In this document: positions 11,447-22,548 of the stretch, piece by piece
Layout of the letters: each line of letters starts with the position of its first letter
How positions within the stretch are numbered: the first letter of the stretch is position 1
Source of the DNA: Xestospongia muta
Taxonomy: Eukaryota; Porifera; Demospongiae; Haplosclerida; Petrosiidae
NCBI GenBank assembly: GCA_963693285.1
Contig: OY848919.1
Coordinates: 9,977,461 to 10,041,460 of the forward strand
Direction of reading: 5' to 3'
Length of the DNA: 64,000 bases
Translations under genes and position numbers: made by a program
The notes under the pieces: model-generated
The model's input: the letters and a program-made list of their open reading frames with translations, nothing else
What the model was told of the DNA's origin: nothing
Databases searched by the model: none

Positions 11447-11472
11447 GCCATGTTTAATTTAGCAAACATGGC
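11447..11472. repeat. Conserved inverted repeat, flank A
   Basis: GCCATGTTT and AAACATGGC, 9-bp perfect arms around an 8-nt spacer. It is found at the same place in every A-C type flank. Confidence 0.7.
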
Positions 11473-11602
11473 CATAGCATGTGGTTACAATAGTTTCATC
11501 AACTAATGTAAACCTAATACTGAGTCACTACAAAACCAAACTATAGTCTAACTTAATATGTATAAAGACACCCAAAAAGTAGTCTTCATAGTTAATTACC
11601 AG

Positions 11603-11683
11603 TTACTACCAATGTTGATATGCTCACATAATACACAAGGCCTAAGGGTCAGTTTCTCACTTAACAAAATTAGACACAGCCAT
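11603..11683 (-). pseudogene. Copied 5' end of the Death-domain gene (unit B)
   Basis: This segment matches 7,911-7,986, the first coding bases of the Death-domain gene, and the similarity continues into the shared flank that follows (to copy B). An ATG equivalent remains at 11,681-11,683, but the sequence to the left is the flank of unit A, not the rest of exon 1. It is a scar of the tandem duplication rather than an independent gene. Confidence 0.75.
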
Positions 11684-11913
11684 GATCTCTGCACAGAATT
11701 TGAGTGGGGCTTAGGTGGTACTATTATTTACAGGACTGGATGAATATTATTGATCATGTGTTAATTGACTGCACCTTAAACAAATGTGTTGCTATAATGT
11801 GCTATGTTCCAATATCTATTTTTTAGATATTAAGTGTCTATGTCAACATTATATCATTACATAATCTATTAAGTATACATAATTGAATAATTCAAAAAGT
11901 ATTTTCTGACTGA

Positions 11914-14685
11914 CTATTTTTGATATAGTTTTATTGCTGCTAGGTACTCCTGAACCAATTCATTAATCCAAGTATGTCTGATAGGTAATAATCCTTTTAT
12001 GAAACCAGCATGGCCTCCATCTTGGAGTACCGCATAAACTGTATTAGAATTAGCTTGAAATTCAGTAACTGGCAGAGCTATTAAACAAAATAAAAACAAT
12101 TATATATATGATAATCCATAAACTTACATTCTCTAGACACTATAGGATCATTAATAGCAGAGACACTAAGAAGTGGTATTTTTACCAAATGAATCTTCCC
12201 GTTAATGTTAGCTTCATCATAGTATTCCTTTAGGCTACTGTATCCAAAAACAGTAACAGCAAGTATCGCAATAAGTTCTCTGACTGTGGAACACTATTAT
12301 AATAGAATATAATGTTCTTTGTTTGTTAATAACACAATTTGTAGTGTATGAATAATTATTTAATTACTATAATATTATCGGTTAATGAAAAGGCAGTAAT
12401 TCGAGTATTTAAATAATAAAGGGCAAACAAAGTTTGTAAAATAATTAACATCACACTAAGTTTTTATATAGGTGTGAAGTCATAGTGAGAGAGTGATATT
12501 TGTAGGTACAATTATAAGGAATAACGACATCTTTAGAACCATGAGAAAAATGAATCTAAATAGCAAATAAACATTTATTTCACTAGATTAATGCTTTCAA
12601 AATGAAAATCTCCATTATTTGCTGCCCAAGATAAACCTATACATAAGGAGCAATTAGGGTTGATCTATAAGAAGCAATGAAGACCTCTTAGTTTGGTCAG
12701 CTAAGTGGTCTTGAGACACTAAGAAGGTAAATATGAATTTGTGCACTGGTATGAATATCTAATCAGTGCTAAATATAAGATGATTCAAAATGAAGTCAGG
12801 AGAGTGTATAAAGGCAGAACACATTCTAGTTGGCAAAATTAATATATGAAACTTACATTATGTACTTTTTCAATGAAATTTTTCCAAACACCAATGTCAA
12901 GTTTACCACTTGCAATAAGATTTTCAAAATTACTAGAAAATGAAAAATCTATATGTATTCACTTAAAATAGCATTTTGTTGTTTCAACTATTGTCTTTGT
13001 TACCATAATCTCATCAATATAATGTAAGCCAAATATTGAGTTACCACAAAGCCAAAAAAGGTCTAACACAATATGTATAAAGTTAACTAGAAGCCAAAAA
13101 GTACTCTTTGTAGTTTTATGTTCGATAATTGAAACTATAACTGAGAGATAGATAACTAATTAGGTTAGTTCAGTTGAAATAGTATCTGCTTATAGCTCAA
13201 TTGAAGCAATGATTCAATTACTATAGCAAAGTGGGTGTATACTGTATAGCAAGGTGGTTGTACATGCAACTATTTGGTGTTGTGCATATTAAGTTACACT
13301 AGTTTTGGACATCATATTGATAAAACTGTCGTAACGAAGAACTCAGTTAAAATAACAAAATATTTTTTTTAGTGTTGGCAAAAGTTATTATATTTGTTTA
13401 TATACATCATTCAAATTTAAACCTGTAAATAGTTTTAACTCTTATAGCTCACAGTAGATTTCAATATTAAGACAAAGAACAGATACTCTGCCCTTCCTTG
13501 TTACTACAGTACAAACATACAAAGGAAATAGTCTATATCATACATACAGGGTTAAGTGACTCTTGTCTAATGACAGGTTATATAGAATGTTATAAATCTG
13601 ATAATCAACTAAATGATTTGCTAAGAACGCTGTAGTGTTTAAATGGTCACAGATTCACATGTTCCTAATAGTTGACTTCAGATGTATAATTTATATATCT
13701 AGCACTTACGTTTCTATATATTTAATGATATGATTTGTGAAATGTTGGTCATAGATGAAATTATTTAATAATGACTTTTCTAAGCAGGACAAAAGATTGT
13801 AAAGATTCCATGGTGATGAATATGTCATCGCAGCAAGTAGACCACACTGCTCTTGAGTTTTAACTAAATGTTGTACAAGTATCATACTATAAAGGAAAGT
13901 ATTATATACATTATAATGATAACTTTATCATGTTATATTTACATACCCTCCAAGAGATACACCTACTGCAACAATTGGAACATGTGGACAACAGCTATGA
14001 ATATGTTCTATCACTGGACCTATGTCATCAGGATTAGCACAATAAGTTTTTAATGTCTACATGGAAAGCAAAAAATTAAATTATTAAAAAGATGATTTTA
14101 TAAAATCTCATTTGAAAATACCTTTAATAGCACACCCCCACAACCTCTATAGTTCATCACTACAGGCCTATAGTTTTGAGTTACACCATCATGTACAAGC
14201 CATTTGATAGAACTTTTTTCTGTATTTGCTATATATATATATATATATAAATAATAGGACATATCAATGTGAGTTAACATACATTCATATCCTGGTAATA
14301 TCAACAAAATTGGTTCATCTCCTTTCAGTTGTGAATCAGCACAGCTATTAGTATCGTACCAATCTAAAGCAAGTTCTTCATTGTCAGGGGTTGTAAAAAT
14401 TTCCCTAAATAATTTTTATTAGTTTGTTTAGAAAGTGAAATACACAAACCTTTTGTATTTGACATGTGGTGCCTGTTGTATCAATTCTCTGACCAATGTC
14501 ACTAAGTGTCCATTGAAAGCCCACCATGTGGGCCAATATCTCTGCTGCAAATGTGGGCATTTCTCAAGTAGGTAAGTCAGTAACGCTCCATGACCAAATA
14601 CCTGTGGTTTACTAATTTTTCTAAAGATATAAAATAGACTGTAACTGCACGCTACTACAATACAAGCAAAAGTTATAAAGAACAT
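11914..14685 (-). CDS. ABHD1/3-type alpha/beta hydrolase, copy B
   Basis: Exons in transcript order: 14450-14685, 14122-14404, 13947-14056, 13710-13886, 12857-12932, 12128-12293, 11914-12077. All seven lengths equal those of copy A, giving 403 residues with no stop or frameshift seen. The triad is kept: Ser in GVSLGG (Leu where A has Phe), Asp in INDPIVSRE and His in DGGHAGF. The last exon ends in TAG instead of copy A's TAA, after LYQK. Exon 2 holds a TA-rich stretch encoding SYYLYIYIYIAN. Membrane-anchored serine hydrolase as for A. Confidence 0.87.
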
Positions 14686-15654
14686 AATATAGAGCCCTTA
14701 ATTAATTACAAGTCAACAAGCGGAAGTAATCATTTGCCTAATCAACTCTGTGTGATGTTTGATAGTACACTTTATATGGACATACCGGATGCTAATATAA
14801 ACTATATCCTGTGACATCACTTCCTTTTAGGCATACACAATACTAGGAAAGTGAGTAGATATGTTAAGGATTAGATTTATTTTGAGTAATGTAGTTTTAA
14901 ATGTGCATTATATACATCTGTTATGTTTGTAATGGTCATATATCGCGTCTAACAGGTCTGCTTTATTTATAAAGTTTTTTCTATATAAATTTAAAAGTAG
15001 TAAGAAATGTTAATTATAATTTTCTTAGAAATTATGCGTATGTTGACTGTCATATTTTACATTCAAGTAGTTTTCATCTATACTTGTGGACTGATATGTC
15101 TTTTATTACAAAGTGTTCCAACAATTTCAACATAATTTTAACATAACGTGTTTATACTCTAATGTATATATATATAACATTAGTGTAACATAAAAACTGT
15201 AAGAATTTAATGTATTTATTTGTTACAGTTCTTTAGAAATTACAAATAATATCAAGTCATTTTAGTTATATTTACTGGTAGTATGTGTATTGTTGGTATC
15301 GAAATAGGTATATTGAGATGAGTAACATCAGCTATGAAATATCAGTGTTTTCCTGAAGAATGAATACAGTTTGTAATGATGTTGGTCTTATTTGTTGTTT
15401 TTATCTGTTGATATATATTTTTATTAACTGACACTTATTTCGTGGTACATATCACAGCTATATTACTGGAAAATCAATCATTTGTTAAGTCACATGTATA
15501 AGGCAGCCATGTTTAATTTAGCAAACATGGCCATAGCACGTGGTTACAATAGTTTCATCAACTAATGTAAACCTAATACTGAGTCACTACAAAACCAAAC
15601 TAGTCTAACTTAATAGGTATAAAGACACCCAAAAAGTAGTCTTCATAGTTAATT
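14686..15654. other. 5' flank of ABHD copy B
   Basis: No gene. Same organisation as the flank of copy A, including the inverted repeat at 15,506-15,531. Confidence 0.6.
15506..15531. repeat. Conserved inverted repeat, flank B
   Basis: Same 9-bp arms and 8-nt spacer as in flank A. Confidence 0.7.
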
Positions 15655-15733
15655 ACAGTTAGTACCAATGTTGATATGTTCACATAACTAACAAAGGTTA
15701 AGAATTAGTTTATCACTCAAAAATGAGACACAG
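15655..15733 (-). pseudogene. Copied 5' end of the Death-domain gene (unit C)
   Basis: Second duplicated scrap of the Death-gene start, matching 7,911-7,986. Here the ATG is lost (ACACAGCTAACTCTGC where the gene has CAGCCATGAACTCTGC on the plus strand). Confidence 0.7.
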
Positions 15734-15924
15734 CTAACTCTGCATAGAATTTGGGTGGGGCTCATGTTGTACACTTGTTTACAGGTCTGGATGAATATAT
15801 TATTGAGCATGTGTAAATTGACTTCACCTTAAACACCTGCTTGGCTATATATAATGTGTTATGTTCAAATATCTATTTTTTAGATATTAACTATCTACTT
15901 CATTCAAAATGTATTTCTGGCTGA

Positions 15925-18729
15925 CTATTTTTGATACAGTTTTATTGCTGCTAGGTACTCCTGAACCAGTTCATTAATCCAAGTATGTCTGATAGGTAGC
16001 ACTCCTTTTAAGAAACCAGCATGGCCTCCATCTTGGAGTACTGCAAAAACTGTATTTAAATTAGCTTGAAATTCAGTAACTGGCAGAGCTATTAAACAAA
16101 ATAAAACAATTATATATATTATAATCCACAAACTTACATTCTCTAGACACTATAGGATCATTAATAGCAGAGACACTAAGAAGTGGTATTTTTACCAAAT
16201 GAATCTTCCCATTAATGCTAGTTTCATCACAGTATTCCTTTAGACTACTGTATCCAAAAACAGGAACAGCAAATATAGCATTAAGTTCTCTGAATGTGGA
16301 ACACTATGATAATAGAATATAATGTTCTTTGTTTATTAATAACACAATTTGTAGTGTATGAATAATTTTTTAATTACTACAATATTATAGGTTAATGCAA
16401 AGGCAGCAGTTGGAGTATTGTAATAGGAAAGTGCACACAAAGTTTGCGAAATATTAAGATTTCATTAATTTTTATAAAGGTGTGAATGTCATTGTTTGAA
16501 TGTGAGATTTGAAGGTATATAAAGACAATTTAGGAACATAGGAAAAATAAATCCATATCCTATATATAAGGAGCAATTAGATTGATATATGAACTAATAA
16601 AGAATTCTAAGTTTGTATGCCAAAGTGGTTTTGATACATTAAGAAGGTAAATATGAACATAGGTGTTTGAGAGCCAGTAATATTAGGGGAACTGACCACG
16701 AAGGGAGTATAAATATTTATAAGTGATTTGAGGTCTAACTCAGTCTTGGCCTGATGAGGATTGAGGCTGATCACAATCATGACTACCAGTACTATCTTCC
16801 AACTCTATAGATCTGCAGCTTATGTCCTCATGGAAAACTTCAGGCCAACTAGTTTCGTATTCCTTTTGTCTTTTTGTAGATAATGTATCAAGAAGACTTG
16901 TTTGTCTAAGCCTCTTAGCCATATTACAGATTATAAAGCCAGAGTTGTGACTTAGCAGCTGTATCACTATAGTTCTAGTGTAACAGCCTTGCTGCCTGTT
17001 TACCCAACTAGCAGCTGTGTTTCAAAAAAGTGTTGATGTATTGTACATAAGACAATTGACCCAATAAATAATATTGGGAGGGCTCTGTCCCTCTTTCAAA
17101 ATATTGGGAGGGGGGCTTTAGCCCCTTCAGTCCCCCCCTTCCTATGCCTATGATCAATTCGTGCACTGGTATGAATAGCTGATCAGTTCTAAATATAAGA
17201 TGATTCAAAAATTAAGTCAGCAGACTGTATAAAGGAAGAACACATTCTAGTTGGCAATAGTATTACTAGCAATATTAGTTATTAAGTAAAATTTATATAC
17301 AAAACTTACATTACGTGCTTTTTCAAGTATATTTTTGCCAACACCAATATCAACCTTACCATTTGCAACAAGACTTTCCATATTACTAGATAAAAAAAAA
17401 CCTATATGTACTGACAAAAGTTAATATATTTGCTAGTATATATCAATTAAATACTAAGGCAAAGCAACAGATACTCTGCCCTTCCTTGTTACTACAGTGC
17501 AAACATAGAAAGGAAATAAATTACATTGTGTATAGAGGATAAAGTGGCTACTGTCTATTGACAGGTTATACAGAATATCATAAATCTGACAATCAACAAA
17601 ATGACTTGTCATTAATATGTTAGTAATAAGCACAGTGTGCTGTTTACTGTACATATCAGTATTATATCATGTATTATATGCAATGAAAATGACCATATAT
17701 TTGTTTACAAGTTATTAGCAATTGACTTCAGATGTATAATTTGTATATCTAGCACTTACGTTTCTGTATGTTTAATGATATGATTTGTGATATGTTGATC
17801 ATAGATGAAATTATTTAATAATGACTTTTCTAAGCAGGACAGAAGATTATGAAAATTCCATGGTGATGAATATGTCATTGCAGCAAGTAGACCACACTGC
17901 TCTTGAGTTTTAATTAAATGTTGTACAAGTATCATACTACATAAGATATTATATACAGTCATCATTATGATATCAATTTTATGATGTAATATTTACATAC
18001 CCTCCAAGAGATACACCTACTGCAACAATTGGAACATGTGGACAACAGTTATGAATGTGTTCTATCACTGGACCTATGTCATCAGGATTAGCACAATAAG
18101 CTTTAAAGGTCTACCCAGAAAACAGAAAAATTAAATAATTAAAAAGACAATTCCATAAAATCTCCTTCGAAAATACCTTTAATACCACACCCCCACAACC
18201 TCTATAGTTCATCACTACAGGCCGATATTTTTGAGTTATACCATCATATACAAGCCATTTAATAGAACTGTCTTCTGTATTTGCTATATATATATATAAA
18301 TAATATGAGATATCAGGTTGAATTAAAATACATTCATATCCTGGTAATATCAACAAAATTGGTTCATCTCCATTCAATCGTGAATCAGCACAGCTATTAG
18401 TATCATACCAATCTAAAGCAAGCTCACCATTGTCGGGGGTTGTAAAAATTTCCCTAAATAATTTAGTTAGTTTAGAATGTGAAATACACAAACCTTTTGT
18501 ATTTGACATGTGGTGTCTGTTGTATCAGTGCTCTGACCAATGTCATTAGGTGTCCATTGAAAGCCCACCATGTGGGCCAATATTTTTGCTCCAAATATTG
18601 ACATTTCTCAAGTAGGTAAGTCAGTAACGCTCCATGACCAAATACTTGTGGTTTACCAACTTTTCTAAAGATATAAAATACACTGTAACTGCACACTACT
18701 ACAATAAAAGCAAATGTTATGAAGAACAT
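15925..18729 (-). CDS. ABHD1/3-type alpha/beta hydrolase, copy C
   Basis: Exons in transcript order: 18494-18729, 18177-18453, 18001-18110, 17760-17936, 17310-17385, 16138-16303, 15925-16088; 1,206 nt, 401 residues. Exon 2 is 6 nt shorter than in A and B, losing one Tyr-Ile pair in the TA-rich stretch while keeping frame. Predicted triad Ser205 (GVSLGG), Asp341, His370. The intron between exons 5 and 6 is about 1 kb because it carries a transposon insertion (16,658-17,152). No disabling change seen. Confidence 0.87.
16658..17152 (-). mobile_element. Non-autonomous hAT-like element in an intron of copy C
   Basis: A 495-bp block starts with CATAGG and ends with CCTATG (inverted). It is absent at the matching intron site of copies A and B, where sequence runs straight from ATATGAA into TTTGTG. 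A short minus-strand reading frame from the ATG at 16,921-16,923 begins MAKRLRQTSLLDTLSTKRQK, like the N-termini of TTF-finger/hAT-family proteins, and stops at 16,740. Poly-G/poly-C runs near 17,090-17,140 are also typical of such elements. Flanking ATGAA/ATCAA may be an eroded target duplication. Superfamily assignment is tentative. Confidence 0.6.
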
Positions 18730-18981
18730 AATATAGAGCGCTTAAAATTGTAAGTTAATAAGCGGAAATAATTAGTTACCTAATTAGCTCTGTATACTGT
18801 TTGATACTATACGCGTGAATATAAAATATACAGGATGCTAGTATAAAACTATATCCTGTGATGTCATTTTCTGTTGTGCATATGCGCTTAGTACTATAGA
18901 GAGAGTGTGTAGACATGGTAAGAAAAAGGTTGATTTACATTTATTTTGTGAAATATAGTTTTAAAAATACATTATAAAATG

Positions 18982-19018
<37 letters not shown>

Positions 19019-19249
19019 TATATACATCTTATGTTTGTAATGGTCACACATAAACATCAAACAAGTCTGTTTTATTTATAACATATTTTCCTGAAGAATA
19101 AATAAATTTGTAATGATGATGGTCTTATTTATTGTTTTTATCTGTTGATATATTATTTTTATTAACTAATTACTTATTCTGATGTACATATCACAGCTAA
19201 TTACTAGAAAATCAGTCATTTGTTACTGTTATGTCACATATATAAGGCA

Positions 19250-19275
19250 GCCATGTTTAATTTAGCAAACATGGC
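19250..19275. repeat. Conserved inverted repeat, flank C
   Basis: Same GCCATGTTT / AAACATGGC arms as in flanks A and B. Confidence 0.7.
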
Positions 19276-20502
19276 CATAGCACGTGGTTACAAAAATTTG
19301 ATCAACTAATGTAAACCTAATACCGAGTTACTACAAAACCAAACTAGTTTAACTCAATATGTATAAAGACACTCAAAAGTAGTCTTAATAGTAATGTGCC
19401 AAACATTTGAAGCCAGCCAATGAGAGAAAGAGGTGGATAACGTTTCTGTTGAAATAGTATCCCCTAGCTCATTTCTTCAATTATTCTGTAATAAACTATA
19501 AATTAAAGATTACATTGATCATTGATTCTTATTCATATTAAGTTAGAATAATTATTTTTTTATAGTTTTTGTCATAAATCAGTACTGATCTTACATTGAG
19601 TTGATGAAGCTGTGCACAATAAGCAAGGTATTGGTTGAAATGACACAATGATTTATATGTTGAGGTAGTGTGTATAGTGACATAATTGTAAAAAGCTGGT
19701 ATAATTACTTCATATTCTTTCTAAAAACAAAATGTCAACTTATATGTGTAATAACAGAAGACATACCAAAAATCAACCTTGTCTTCTTATCTACGGCAAA
19801 CTATTCAATAAATGCATGTATTGAATAATCAAGAATGGATTCTTTGGGATCTTTTCCATTTAACCTCCATTATCCTATAGGATGTGCTATTGTTTTCTTC
19901 ATGTTTGAAAACATTTTCTTGCAAATAAAAATACCTGATAGTTGATAGTTGATTTAACAGTTCAACTAACCAACTGATCAACTTAGATGGACTAATTGTG
20001 TACGTGATTCCTTTGTTTTCAAGTAGATCCGCAAGGTTATGCTAATTTATTAGTGATAATCACTTCTATAAAATAGGGAGGCTAAGCACTCTTAAAAGTA
20101 ATGAAAGTATAAGAGTTGTAACTTGCACTGCAGAAAAGTGATAAAATTTGGGCTATCAATTTATATAACGCATTTTTGGTAGCTTTTGCTGTGTTTATGT
20201 GTGTAAATTAAGCTCTCACTATAATTAATCTATGGTCTTAGTTTTTCTGTGTTTTCTGTGTGAGGCCTGTATATATTTAATACACGCATTGTTAAAAAGT
20301 GAACAGCACTGCAAATTTGTACTGAAGTGTTTGCCACCTGTACACCAAAAATACAACAAAGCTATGATGTAATATAGTGATAGCCCAGGTAGCATTTTTT
20401 TAATTTATGAGATAGTCTTCATTGTACATGACTGCTACTTAATAGGCGGATTTACCAATGACAGAAGTGTGATGTTTACAACGTTCCAGCATCTCATCCT
20501 GT

Positions 20503-20504
20503 AC

Positions 20505-20540
<36 letters not shown>
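20503..20540. repeat. ATT trinucleotide microsatellite
   Basis: Uninterrupted run of about 12 ATT units. Confidence 0.9.
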
Positions 20541-20541
<1 letters not shown>

Positions 20542-21589
20542 GTTATATGCAACTTAATACCATTATATCAATGATTGACTAATCCATTTAAGTTGATTAT
20601 AAATTAAAATAAGATGTCTGCGATGCAGCTACACAAATTCAGTAACATATGGTTTCAGTATTATAGATGAGTCTATATGTTGTATAACCAAAGAGTTGGG
20701 TTTTTCTAAAGGTATAATACAACATACTATTAACATACAACCCTTACAAGAATTGTATAATTAGATGTAATGTATTTATTAATATTTTCTCAGGCAAGGG
20801 GATGGCTCAGGTTTTCCAGTGAATTGTATTGTCATAAAACATTTCAATTCTTTGCAGTATTTTTTTCTATCATAATCCCTTCATTTATGACTTAGTTATA
20901 AGTTAAGACAAGGTTTCTACACATAACTGATACAATAGGTCAAATGTTGGGTTTGTCATGTTTCTTCTGCCCCTATGGCTTTAGATTTTTCAATAACGAT
21001 AACAATTTGGACACGCTAAACTAAACTAAAGTATGGCGTTTGTAGGTCTCTTTTTGAGCACTTCAGAAACAAACCTAGTGATTTCAACAGTTTACTTTTA
21101 AGAGCTACTTTTAGGAACCCATTTATGAATAATTAATATTTACGGTAAGAAATTGTCCGAAAGGAGAATACTATTTAATTGTGTAGATAGCATAGTAACA
21201 CTAAGTATAGATTATTTCCTGCTTTTGTGTTTAGCTTAAAAGAATATCCAGGATGATTATTGTATAATTGATAAGCTAATGACTGTATAAGCCTAACTAC
21301 AAAGCATTAAATTCAGTGTTCCTGTTTTGTCAGCTTGAAATCCTCTTCTGATGGAATAATTCTATTTCCCAGCTCTTTTCCTGTTATCACTTTATTCAAT
21401 TAGACTGTGATAATAATATCTTTATGAAAATCTATAAAACATTTTTGTAAGCTGGTTAAACATGGAATCTCAAAACCTTCTAAGATGCTATAGCTTTCGC
21501 TACTGACTATCATAATACTTAATTAAAAAAAACAATTAAGCATACAAATATATAAATAATAATATTTTCTAAACAATGAAGTAAATGTA

Positions 21590-22548
21590 GAGATAGATAA
21601 TATCAGTCCAATAAAAAGAATGAAAACAAAACAGTAGAGGGTGGCACTTACATGATCTCTACACAATAGTAAAGGTGACACAGATAATTATAATGTACTA
21701 TCTAAATCACTTAATAATATCAATGATATATTGTTTCATTCAGTACTTTTCTTTTATCTCATTGTGTTTGTAGACGGACAACATTGAAGATTTTAGCAAG
21801 CATATTAGGATTGAAAAATGCATGCTGTTGATTACAGCTCATAAACCCTCAAGCTGCCCCACTAGTCTGAGAGATGTCCATCTTGTAATTTGTGGATCTT
21901 TTGGTCATTGCTTTGCCAGAGACTTGTTGTAAGGATGGTTCTACTATAAAATCATGTCAGATATCTGATAAGAATTGAGCTATGATGTCATGCACTTCAT
22001 TGTGCCTGATAAAAGGAACCCCTCAATATTTACTGCTGAGTAAGTGTTCTATAGTTTATTCTTTTCTACAGATACAATAAGAAGGCTGATGTAAGGGTCT
22101 CCATCAATACCACATGCATAATATATCTCTAAATGACCACTTATGCAGAGTGGATTAATGCTCTAAAACGAATTTATATGTTCTTGGATGAATATATAGA
22201 AACGTCTAGTCTATATAAACGTGTTTAGTTATTGCTACACGCGCACAGTATGAAAAAGATATTCGCAACAAGACCCCAAACTCTGACTTATAAATAGCAT
22301 AAACGTAAAAGAGCATGCGTTGTTCCTCTTTTTCGCGCAAATGACCCTTCATATCTGCTGGTTATTTAACGATTCTGTGACGTAAAGTAACGACGAATAA
22401 GGAAACGTTTGACTGATATAAAGATTTCAGATTTACAGACTCAAGACAATTTCGAGACTTCGTTAAAGATTTCGAGATTTCACCAAAGCATTCAACCAAA
22501 GTGTGTAGGATTTCGAGGAATTGCAGACGCTCGTGTAAAAATTTAGCA
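21590..22548 (+). promoter_or_regulatory. GMC G1 upstream region with CRE-like site and TATA box
   Basis: This block recurs upstream of G4, G6 and G8 (from about 30,440, 40,575 and 50,430). It holds TGACGTAA at 22,378-22,385 and TATAAAG at 22,417-22,423, about 130 bp before the ATG; initiation is expected near 22,445-22,455 in the conserved ACTCAAGACAATT sequence. Also conserved is a TATATAAACGTGTTTAG-like block near 22,210. Confidence 0.6.

Larger units (their letters stand above)
7911..11602. repeat. ABHD tandem unit A
   Basis: First of three head-to-tail units. It starts inside exon 1 of the Death-domain gene, runs through the 3' flank and hydrolase copy A, and ends in the flank upstream of A. 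The next unit starts at about 11,603 with the same sequence found at 7,911 (TTAGTACCAATGTTGATATG-like), which fixes the boundary. Confidence 0.75.
10685..11602. other. 5' flank of ABHD copy A
   Basis: No gene. It matches the flanks upstream of copies B and C and contains a conserved inverted repeat at 11,447-11,472. Confidence 0.6.
11603..15654. repeat. ABHD tandem unit B
   Basis: Second unit, about 4.05 kb, bounded by two copies of the Death-gene start fragment. It is longer than unit A, partly because the intron between exons 4 and 5 of copy B holds extra sequence at about 12,960-13,450 that itself resembles the intergenic flank (13,020-13,120 against 15,570-15,650). Confidence 0.7.
15655..19400. 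repeat. ABHD tandem unit C
   Basis: Third unit. It ends near 19,395-19,400, after the AAAGACACTCAAAAGTAGTC-like sequence that also closes units A and B. Confidence 0.6.
18730..21590. other. 5' flank of ABHD copy C, then spacer without genes
   Basis: 18,730-19,800 resembles the other ABHD flanks and the orphan flank at 26,320-27,340. It contains a TA run at about 18,985-19,012 and the inverted repeat at 19,250-19,275. From 19,800 to 21,590 I see no gene; an ATT microsatellite lies at about 20,503-20,540. Confidence 0.5.

Noticed and set aside
20503..20540. ATT run and other short-period repeats as a possible CRISPR array
   Set aside because: Simple microsatellite without spacers, in a clearly eukaryotic setting with introns and TATA boxes.
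22501..22548. Upstream extension of the G1 protein from a GTG
   Set aside because: GTG is not a normal eukaryotic start; all GMC copies share the ATG opening MWxMxFFPIVLL, and the upstream part fits a 5' UTR after the TATA box.
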